Of a stretch of 64,000 bases of DNA, positions 48,715-59,000 are shown piece by piece. Position numbers and translations under genes: made by a program. The stretch's first letter is position 1. Each line of letters begins with the position of its first letter. The notes under the pieces were generated by a model. That model saw nothing but the letters and a program-made list of their open reading frames with translations, had not been told where the DNA came from and searched no databases. Origin of the DNA: Ancylostoma caninum (Eukaryota > Nematoda > Chromadorea > Rhabditida > Ancylostomatidae); assembly GCA_037903475.1 (NCBI GenBank), contig JBAJFG010000611.1:1364001-1428000 (forward strand). Direction: 5' to 3'.

Positions 48715-49033
48715 CGGAAATTGAGCAAGCCGGACAATCCAAGGGGTTGAAATTTGAGGTTTCTTGAAGGTAATCGCCAGAATCACTGAAATTTTCATGC
48801 ATTTTTACGTTTCCTGTACATTGTATCGCACCTTCCATCTCCATTTCTATCAGAATTTGTTCCCAATTCTTTAAGCATTGCAATCATTCAGTAAACCGAT
48901 ATCGTGGACGCTGTTAGCGATTTGAAAACGCAGCGTGCCAAACCCAGACGTTTCAAAAACAGCCGTTAGCTTTGCAATGGCAGTAGGTAAGCATCAATGG
49001 GAAATTTCCCATGTTATCTGTAAAGACTGAAAG
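48715..49033 (+). repeat. Dispersed repeat family, copy 2
   Basis: This aligns with 37920-38250 in the same orientation. It is cut at a TA (49034-49035) by the mariner that follows. See copy 1 for shared strings. Confidence 0.65.
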
Positions 49034-49320
49034 TATTAGGTTGTTGCGAAATTAATTGCCGGTTTGGGGTATGCACAAATAAATTTTTCCTGCCAAATTT
49101 GAGCAACTTCAGCCAAACTTATATAAGTTCCTAGTAGGGTTTTTCATCCTCTTTCGAATGTTTCTTGAATAATCTGGCTAGCTCTTTTCTGAAAATTTTC
49201 ATGAAGTCGCGAAGGAATCATGAGCCGACGCGATTTTCGGGTGATTAGGGTTAATAACTTCAAACTCGATCACTCTCCGCCGGACGAAAGCGGTACTTTT
49301 GCGTTTATTTTAACTATGGA

Positions 49321-49547
49321 TTGTCGTTACAACGAACAATGAGCTCGGGGTTTGCGAAGTTTTCTTCCTACAACTTCAAACTCAAGTGCAATTATAGTCG
49401 TGGTCGTTGGATGTCGCTTGACGATCAAGCGTTGAGGACAGATGTAGAACCTAAACCGGATATTACCAACCAGACGATAAGAGCAGGGATGGACGCTCAC
49501 TATACTATAGTTCCGAAACACTTGACTTTAATCGACATGGTAAGAAA
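49321..49547 (+). pseudogene. Mariner transposase, helix-turn-helix part
   Basis: The frame reads YSRGRWMSLDDQALRTDVE, then ITNQTIRAGMDAHYTIVPKH and LTLIDMV. This corresponds to the GRP..DDD.L...VE..P..T.REIA....S..TV.RHL..IG.V region of mariner transposases, the DNA-binding half. The frame is then carried into the inserted element at 49548. The start codon is uncertain because the first part of the protein is degraded. Confidence 0.8.
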
Positions 49548-51024
49548 TAGAGTTTTGACCAAATCGAATAAAATTCGAATATTCATTCGAATGTTCGAAT
49601 ATTCGAAAATTCGGATTTTCCGAAAAATTCAAAAGTTCGAATATTCGAAAATTCGGGGGACCCAAAAAATTCGAAAATTCGAATGTTCGAAAATTCGAGG
49701 GGCCGGGATTATTCGAAAGTTCGAATATTCGAAAATTTTAGGTCAAAAATCCGAATATTTAGAATTGTTTCGCAACTGCTATTTGAGTTCCATTTTCTCG
49801 CTGAAGAACCATTCCAATTGAAACCCAGGCCAATTTCTCATTTCAGTCTCAATTTTCCCAAAAACCTGCTCATATCTTGCACGCTTTCTGAAGGTACCAA
49901 CCGCATTTGAAATGTACGTCGTTGGCGACGACGATATCCCCGGCAAAACCTACGTTGAACGTACTTTTCTACACTTGAGAAGCTAGCAGTTTCAATTGAA
50001 CTTCTGAGCCTTTCCTCCAAACTATGTGAGCAGCAAACTGTAATAATAAATTTTATACAGCATTCTCCCCTATATTTAGCCGATTTCCAATTACTGCTTC
50101 ATTGAAACTCTTTCCAAGTACATATTCGTTAGTTGTGGAATTCAGAGATCACACAAAATCTTGAGATCCTCTTATTAACCGTTTTGTCCAAACATACTCC
50201 GACTTCTTGTTAAAGTAGTTCTGTTGGTTTTGACATTCAACGTACAAGCATGCAGTTGGAGCGGATAAATCGAAGTAATAATGAGGAACGGGGTAACCCA
50301 CAGTGTTTTTTTTTTATATCGCTGACGCTTTTTTTGATAGCTGGAAGCTCATTCATGCTCAAAGTAACTAAGTCACTGCACCCAACATTATTTGCATCAC
50401 GTCAACACCCCTACATTCACTACCATGACTCGTTTTGTTAAACTACAGCACAGAGATTTTTTTCGTGATACAAATAATGTTGGGTGCAGTGACTTAGTTA
50501 CTTTGAGCAATTACAAATAATGTTGGGTGCAGTGACTTAGTTATCGTAAAGTGGATGAAACCCTTCGTTCGTGAAAAAAGGAAAGCTTTTTTCACGAACG
50601 AAGGGTTTCATCCACTTTACGATCCTTTAATGATGGTTACAGACCTCAAGTGACATAGGCGTTCTTAAGCTTAGGAATTTCAAGTCCTAAAACCGATAAG
50701 GGACCAACTGCACAGCAGCACAAGCTTCCACTCATGAGAAAGTTGTGAGAAATTCGAAAACGGCAAGTGAAACTTACTACCCAAAAAGTTTCATGCCTAT
50801 TGTGATTAGGAAACATATTGCCTTGTTCGCGTACATGCATGGGTACAAAATGTTTTTACCAGATGAAATGTTATTCGAATAAATATTCGAACATTCGAAT
50901 ATTCGAAAGTTCGAATATTCGAAAATTCGGCGGTTCGCAAAAATTCGAAAATTCGAATATTCGAAAGTTCGGGGATCCCTAGAGGTTCGAAAATTCGAAA
51001 AATATTTTCGAATGTAAAACTCTA
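49548..51024 (-). mobile_element. hAT-like non-autonomous element, copy 2
   Basis: This is an inverted copy of 39264-40519 with TAGAGTTTT ends on both sides. It is flanked by GTAAGAAA on the left and GTAAGAAC on the right, an 8-base target duplication with one change, typical of hAT elements. TTCGAA-type arrays lie at 49565-49760 and 50880-51010. It is 221 bases longer than copy 1, largely through a rearranged zone at 50357-50623 with two perfect 38-base hairpins. Confidence 0.82.
50357..50623. repeat. Two perfect 38-base inverted repeats inside hAT-like copy 2
   Basis: Arms 50357-50394 and 50471-50508 are exact inverted copies, and 50514-50543 repeats 30 bases of the second arm. Immediately after, 50543-50580 and 50586-50623 are exact inverted copies around a five-base loop GAAAG. 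Copy 1 has only single, diverged versions of these sequences. Confidence 0.9.
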
Positions 51025-51600
51025 GTAAGAACGGTGAACACGCCACGATCTGACTGACGACCGTCGTCTCACCCACTGCAACATTTTTCTACTTTAATTT
51101 TTCGTCCCGAAACGAGCCATTTTCTAGCCCATGTAATATTGTGGATGAAGCACGGTTTCTGTGGAATAACAAGAAATGCGAATGGACATGGTTAGAGACG
51201 ATTCCCCGCTTCTAACTTTTTCTGAACCAGATCTACTCTTTAGGGAGGTCGTGTCAGGAGTTTGATGGTGCTGTAAGGGGGTGATCCGCTGTAGCCTTCT
51301 CTAACTCAGTCAATCATTGACAGTGGAGTCTAGCATTGTAAATTCGAAATGAGCTCCGAAAATCTGTGGTAGATATGGTTGGCAGTGGTGAACGGAATAA
51401 CATTTTCTCCTGCTCCAGGGTAGCGCTAAGCCTCTCTCTCAAAAACTCACCCGGCAAAAACTGGCACACTAAGCCATCGAGGTTCTCATTTATTCTCCTC
51501 ATTCGTCAGACCATTCTCTTACTGTCATCACTTTTCCGGGGTCCCAAATGCAAACCTGCGACAGCAGCGGACCGTTGATCTAGAGTACGCCGAAATCGCC
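51025..51600 (+). pseudogene. Mariner transposase, catalytic part (degenerate)
   Basis: After the insertion the plus strand keeps SSRNEPF at 51102-51122 and NIVDEARFLWNNKKCEW just after, matching the first-aspartate region (normally VTGDEKW.LY.N.KR). Further on come SQKLTRQKLAH near 51440 and, after a stop, EVLIYSPHSSD, matching the YSPDLAPSD region that holds the third aspartate. Frames shift between these blocks. The catalytic residues are altered (VDEA instead of GDEK), so the enzyme is dead. Confidence 0.75.
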
Positions 51601-51775
51601 TTCCAAACGCTTTTAGGTTCTTGCAACCTCAATTTTCAATCTAGAGGTATAGCTATTCGACTATATCGTTGGGGAAGGTTTGGCAAATTAAAGAGGCATT
51701 AAACTAGTGAAGAACATTGTGTTCACGCCAAGTTATAACACTTTGAACTGGTGTGTTTGTTTCGCACTAACCTAA

Positions 51776-53031
51776 TATAAACGGAGCTAACCAATAAATA
51801 AATGCGATATTGAGGAAGATGCAGCGGTCTAGAATAAATTGAAAAAACAGAAGCTTACATGGTGTCACCATAATTATGGGCCACACTGTAATATCTCCAC
51901 TCCTCTTTCTTGCCTACACTGCTGGTCTTCCTTCATATTCAAGAGTCTGTGCTAATCTAAATGTCAAGATGTTCACCGTGCCTGATCTCCCACGGATAAA
52001 AAAAAATTTCCACACTTATGGAAATTCTTGAATTCGCATTTATAAGGAGAAGCCGTCATAATGAAGGTGCTTTGCATGAGCTCGTAGCCAGGTCAAGGCC
52101 GACAACAGATAGAAATCAGAGGCAAAACGCTAGCCGAGGGGCCACTCTGCTCCGTACACTGCTGCTGTGCAAAGCCAAATTGTTGTAAACACTGTTTCGC
52201 CCGGACTGTCCGAGACGGCCAGCGGAAGGTCCCGCCGCGAAACCCCGAAAACGCTGTCCAAACCTCTCACTTTCATCATTACTGACTGTATCCATCATTC
52301 CGCCATTTGCACATCGCCTGCGCTTCAACATTTTCTCTTGTCAATCATTTTCGTCAATCGATCGTCGCATCATGAAGGGTGGCAAGGACACAGAACGTAT
52401 TTTCACGTCTGACCCTAGGAAAATCCGCGCAATATGGGTCTTCCTTAGAGAGGATTGGTAGCGTGCATGGCTGTCAGAAAACCCACATAAGTACTTCTTC
52501 GCCTTGAAAGTGCAAATTTGGAATTTGCATCTTTGATAGACCCAAGACAAAGCTCTCATTTGCGCTATGCTTTCCAAGGACTTTTATATCCTCCACACTT
52601 GTTCCTAAGACTCTATCTGATTTACTGATCCGCAATATTTCTGCTGCAGCCTTTTTAGTTGCGAGTTGTTTATTTTTTTTTGGTTTTCTGTTTTTGTCTC
52701 ACTGGTTCTCAAACTTGACAACAAACGGCAGTTCTTGTTGTGTATGCTGAATAATTAAATATCAGCTGAACAGAGCGAAAGCTGGAAGACGTAATATGGT
52801 TGCAGTACAGAAAGTTCCTAGCCAGGTAGTTAGAGGAACCGGCTCGTCTTAGGAAGCGGACAAAGGTTTCCACGCATAATCTTCCCCGTAGACAAGAGAA
52901 ATCTCATAAACCATGGCAGAAGTTCCATCGCTTCCCTATATGACGGATTCTCTAACACAGATCTTTTTCTCCTGTCGGACGACATTTTCGTCTCTACGCT
53001 TATTTGTAGTAGTTTTCTAAATCTGAATGCC
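51776..53031. other. 3' flank of the receptor gene; candidate terminal exon
   Basis: A minus-strand acceptor TTTTCCTAG near 52421 is in the right phase to follow an alternative donor at the end of receptor exon 8 (see findings). A GC-rich minus frame at 52116-52331 (with SNDESERFGQRFRGF) has coding-like composition but is unrecognised. The rest is spacer. Confidence 0.3.
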
Positions 53032-56000
53032 TCACCTATACTGTTTTATAACGATTATCGTTATCAAAGCATCGAGAAGTGGATTTGCGGCTAATCCCAA
53101 CTGGGTAATTGCTATGACCGTTCCATTCGTGATCGGTTCCGTCAGCAATATAATCGAAGACAGTGCTAGGAAGGCCGGAACCTAAATAATAATTGATGAA
53201 ATCGCTTGAAGAAAAACAACAGAAAGAAAGAACGACATCTTCATAAGAGAATCATTATGTGATGGTACCTGGCATATGAGAGGAACTATTGCCTGAGCAA
53301 ACGTTGCAAGCGCGATTTGTCTCGTTTCCAGCAACCTCACATGGTCACGTAAGTTCTGCACAACTCGGATGTGTCGTGCTGAAAATTGTCATCCATGAAA
53401 ACTCGCACCACAAATTGAGACAGAGTAGTTCAAGTCCATATTGAGGCGATAATACCTACCAACTACTCGGAAAACGACGTAATTTGAGAGGAAAGCCACG
53501 ACGTACGAAAGAACAGTGAGTCCTGCGTAGGTGAAATAGAGCCATCTTGCATGTTCCTGGTCCACTGTCATGATCATCTGCAATGAAACCACTTTCGAAC
53601 CTTTACGTTTTACTCTAGGTACCTCCGATCTCCGGATTACTCATTCGCAGTGGTGAATTCCACGATAACCAATTTTGTAGACGTAGCTCATGACTTTTCT
53701 CTGTAATCCTTATACAATCGTACATGTCCCCAATGGAATTTTGCCACCTGTTCCCGATCTACTTAGATGTAATCCATCTCATGGACTTCATTTCAGTATT
53801 TTCGTCGTCTAGAGCTAGCTCATCGTCCATACATCGGCTCTAAAATGTCTTGCTCATTGGACTCCGCTCTTTCTGAATTCGTGGTAGGTGTCTCTGGATC
53901 CGCTTCAAACTTCCTGGTTTGTGATTTGTTTCCTGAGCGTGATTTCATGAACTCCTCTTCCTTTTGCTCTTACGCTAGATTTGATTCTTCTTTTATTCCG
54001 TTCCTGAACTCATGTTTCCCACCCATGCCCCATTGCAGGAAGCAACGTAGCATCGAGGATCTCTGCCTTCTTTTTTGGTTTAATTCTGGAGCGTAGGACT
54101 TCATCCCTTTTGTTAGATTCCAACCAACAAAAGCTAGGTAGCCTCGAAATTCCATCTATAAGATCTTTACCCCATACGCCCTTAAAGGGTTATTTCTGCG
54201 ACAAGACCTGCCTTCTTTCTCCAATTCTCGCAAAATTTTTTCCACTATATCGACGTATTCTCCAAGTGAACTGCGTCGGCGCTGAATGGTAGGTGAGATG
54301 TTCTCCATCAATTTTTATGCCTCTTTTCCAATTCGGTCTTCTTATACCCATGATCGTGTCTGTTTCATTGCTTTACTTACAGCGGAATTATTTCCGTTAA
54401 GGATCCAATATATGCGTCCAATAAATATCAAAATGCTGTCGTTGAACACTTTACGTTCAATTCCACATTATCAAACGCGCTTGGAAGTTCACAAAAATGC
54501 AATATGTCAAAATTTAATATGTTCCTGAGCTTTCGGAAATCTCCACACTCTGACAACTATTTTCACTCGAGATATCGACTGAACATCTTTGCACGTTCGC
54601 ACTAGAAAGGAAAAGTTTTCACTTTCAGCACTTACACAGCGATTCCGCCTTTTCCAGCTGTTCTTCCACTTCTCGTGTGGTATTCAGAAATGGAATTGAG
54701 GAATATGGATTTTATGGTATCATCCGCAACAACCCTATAAAAGGCTGTCACCTTACAACGAGTAACAGAAGCAATTTACGCGGGAACAGCTTCAGACAGT
54801 GCATGATATATTCAAACACTTGTACAAACCATGGCTTTGGAAACAAACTGTCACTTTTGTCGCTTCTGTATGCACGAGGGCAAAGCTTAGACTTTCCATG
54901 AAATCCCCATGAAACAAGTAGTGATAAAAGCTAAACTTACGAAAAGAAGTGCAATGGGAATCACATCGAAAAGCACGCAAGCAGCTATAGACCGTTGACC
55001 AGAAAAGAGCTGAAATGTAAAGTCTCAAGAGCAAAAATAGAAGCTACTACGCAATTAAAATTATTTTAACATTCATAGCTATCTTCGTAGCTGATCCATA
55101 AGATCTGAGACTAACAGGATGTTTTCTAAGGGTAGAAAAGCTTTTGAGCAGCAACTTATTAAGGGTGATTTTATACACTTTAGGTTAACAAGAACACAAG
55201 TTCATAAATACACGCATAAATTAGAGAAACACGCACGCATGTCTTTACACTTCTACACTTACACATGTTTAACAACTTTCATGAAAAAGTTATTCGACTG
55301 ATCAGATTGAAAAAGAGAACGAGACCAATTTCTAAAATTTTCGATTATTGTCCAAGAGTACTTGAAACCGGCTGCAAGAGTGTTATCTACAGCCGTCATC
55401 TAATGATAGGACAATAGGGCATCAAACCAAACTTCACATTACAGGTTCATGAGAAAACTAGATGACCTGATGTAACTCCGAAATTTCATCATTCTGGTTG
55501 CATGGCTCGTGAAAACAAAGGACAACACAGCTAACGAAATTTCAGGACTTCTGCATAAGAGAATCCGTTTACGGAACTATTTTCAGGTTAGTTTCCAAAG
55601 GTAAGGTTTGTCGGAGGAGAGCTGGAAGAGACTCTAAAATTGTATCCTCTTGTATACAATATTGCGTACAAGACCGACAACGCAATTTGGGTTCGAGTGG
55701 CGTGTAGAGCTAAAGTAAATGAACACCTCGCACTGTAAGCAGTAACACATCATCCGTCAACTCACGTTGATACGTCTGAACCCAAAAGGTCATCTTATAG
55801 TAGTAAATCAACGTGGGTCTAAGGCACCTCCCACGGAAATTTCCGTCTTAGCAGATTTGTCGCTGTGATGACTCCCTAGATGTGAGGAGAGATTCCAAAC
55901 ACAGGTTACAGCGAAAGCGCTCACTACTCATCACTACCAGAGTATTCTGAACATCTCGCTGGATCAGCTGGACTAGTAGTAGACCAAGGCACACAAGTGT

Positions 56001-59000
56001 AAAGTCTGAACGTTATAGCAGCAATGTCTTCTTGGAGCACAGAATGCCAGATATCAGCTGTCTTATAATGCATTTGCTTATACCTCAACATGTTTTAGCA
56101 TTTGAGACAATTCTTTTTTTCTTCTTCTTGCCTTTGACATGCCAATTCTCATCTTCTTCATATTTCCCTCAATCTCATCGTTTATTCGTTCACTGAATAA
56201 TCTTTCCTGTGAAGTTCGAAATTAACTTCAATTTCTATTGTTGAATCACTTCGTGATTTCTTGCTCTCTCAGCAACTTCCCTATTTCTTGTTGTGCTTCT
56301 TCTAATGGTTACCTCTTTCGATATTCTCCGGAATGGACGCCAAACAATCTAAATAAGTAACTGTGCGAGAAAAGAAGTGGCGAAAAACGGTATTCTTGTC
56401 TTTTTTCATATTGGTCGACAACCCGGGCCTCGTTCTACTCGATCTAGATCTGCCCAGTTAGAGAGTAGAAGGCCTGTAAACGTCGAAAATTTCTCAATTT
56501 TGGGAAGTTTCAGAGGCTGAGCAGTACTCAGCGCACTCAAAAGCAAAAATCTCGAGATACAAATTTTCCGAGTGTGCTGCATTTAACAAGTGATGTGGCG
56601 CAGCGATGGATGCGAGTGGTGCAGTCGGCATTGACGTTCCCTCTAGTGTTATAGTGTTGTTGAACTTTTCCGGATACATTCTAGATCGTCTCTTTCTGTT
56701 TTGGAAGAATTGAAACAACGTGATTGGCTTCGAGGATATAGGGGTGGCGGTCAGGGCCGCGACGCGACCGCGCCGCACCTGAACGCTTTTCAAGTCCAGG
56801 TTCTTTCTTTCTTCTGGACGCACTAAGTGGCATCGATGGCTACCTTCTCACAGTTTGTGGGTTCCAATAACACTCATACATCCCACTCAAGGTTAGAAAA
56901 GTTGTCCATATCCACGCAGAACTGCTTATACCCTAGAAGGCTGCAGCCGCGACGCGCACAAGAATCGACCAATCACAGACCAGCAGCGTACCTCTTGTCA
57001 CGCAGCCGGCTCTTCCTGTTTACTCTTGGGTGGTAGACAAAAATTCTATAAAATTGCTTTGAATTACACTGTAGGATTCTTTTACTGCGTGATCCTGTCA
57101 TTGTGCAGTAATTTTGAGTCACATTTCAAATGTCACCGTATCATTGCGATTTAAAATTTTCTAAATTTTGTATTGTACGCGTACGTACTGGGGCTGCTTT
57201 TTTTCGATTAGAGAGGGAAAACTGAAAAACGACATCGTGGATAATGGGACTAGGGCTGAGGTCATACACGTGGAAAAACAAAAAGTTAACAAGTATTATA
57301 GGATAGCAAATTTTCGAAATCATTCCACAGCAACAACTACTAGCAACGACGTATGAAGGAACCCCACAGCTGCTTTCTGATTCGGTACCATTTCCAGATT
57401 TTAATCGCTTGAAAGCGCACAGCGAGTTTGCATATATTAGTGCAAGAAGCACGTACCCAGTTAGAAAGATGTGGTTTCGTCAAAGCGATCACTCGGCTGA
57501 GAGAAATCGGGACAAGTGCACACACCATCACACCAAATGAGCCGTAAAAGGCGAACGCCGAGTAGGTCATCACCCTGAAACAGTTTCATCAAACAAATGA
57601 ATTTCCTGGAATCTATCCGACAAGTTCGAGTTTATTCTAAAGACCCGCGCCTCTGAAGTTTGGCTTGGTCTGTTATCAGTTTTTTTTTCAACTGATAAAA
57701 GTATCAATAGTAAGGTAATCCCTACTGCAAACAAATTATTGCGTGAGAAAAGTTAATAACTGTGATGTTAACCTAAAATAGCTGAAGTCAATTCCTTGAA
57801 CACTGATCATTTACTGTCAAAAAAAGGTGCACTCACATCCATGTCTGGCTTGAACTTCATTGAAATTCAATTAGCTTACTCGCTCGTGAACAGAATACCG
57901 AAATTCTGTTACTGACTGAGTAGAAAAACAAATCTGCTGTACTTTATGTCTCATCAAGTTTAGGTCACTGTACTTTATGTCTCATCAAGTTTAGGTCATT
58001 CTTTCATATCCTTGGATCACACTGGGGATGGTAGCTATGTTGCTGCTGTGTGCGACTTAACAGTGAGCCTTAATTAGCAGCTAACTGTCATTGTAAAGTT
58101 CCGCTACCGCTAATTCGGGCTTTATTGGCCTTGACAAGCATATATCATATAAGGAGGCAAAATGAACATCGGGGTGAAACTCCGACATTACTCCTACGCG
58201 AACTCACAGTTTGAGGGCAAGGTGTGGGCTCATTATAACGACGAGATTGATATCTCAACGAAAGGACGTGGTTAGAAAAAATATATATTTTTGTGAGATA
58301 GAAAGATTATTCTTATCACGAGTTTTCATGCTTGCTGCTTCTTACGAACTAATTAAGCTAATCAGGAACATTTGCACTGAAGTTGTAGGGATATTTGGTA
58401 CTACGCAGCCTGCACTTAGTAATATTACGAATATACTTAGAATCGGATAGTGTCCCGGATGTGTTTGATTTCCGAGTGCCCGATATCGAATGAAAGTTCA
58501 AATTCGGATTCTTTGAAATAGTGTTCAGGTTACTGAATGAATTGGTTGGATTATTTGATTCCTACTCAACCTCAGGTGTAAGTGCCAATGAAAACTTGCA
58601 ACTGGGAAATATCCCATCTGGATGTGGTGGTCCTATTTTTGCCATTGCACTGAAGATTAGTTCAGAGCTTCTCTTGAATTCAAAACAATTCGACTTTTTC
58701 AAAATGGGCTGAACTTCATTAGATAACACATATGTCACATCGTCTTATAATTCTATAATTTCTTACAAGCCTTTTGGGGATAGAACAGAGCTGGGGGTAC
58801 ATTCTCTCCCCGTCTCTTCTTCTCACAACCCAAAATCCCTCTGAAGAAAATAAAACGTCAGCTTAGTAGTAATTTTAGTTTAGCACTGAAGCGTATTCTC
58901 TAAATGGCATGTTATGCCAACATGAACTTCTTCACAACACCTGCTTACACTCGCCTATTATATGCGGCTTACCCTTTTGTTATTCAAGCTGGGCCGCAAA

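Larger units (their letters stand above)
49036..51775 (+). mobile_element. Mariner relic split by a hAT-like element
   Basis: The left end TTAGGTTGTTGCGAAATTAA and the right end complement TTAGGTTAGTGCGAAACAAA are inverted repeats, each flanked by TA, the mariner target duplication. The plus strand encodes mariner transposase pieces before 49548 and after 51024. Removing the inserted 1477-base element and one 8-base duplication leaves about 1.26 kb, the usual mariner length. Stops and frameshifts make it inactive. It lies in the dispersed repeat whose left part ends at 49033. Confidence 0.88.

Noticed and set aside
53389..53592. A separate start codon for a small receptor-like protein at 53592
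   Set aside because: The ATG lies before an acceptor (TTGCAG at 53583-53578). The segment is exon 6 of the larger receptor gene.
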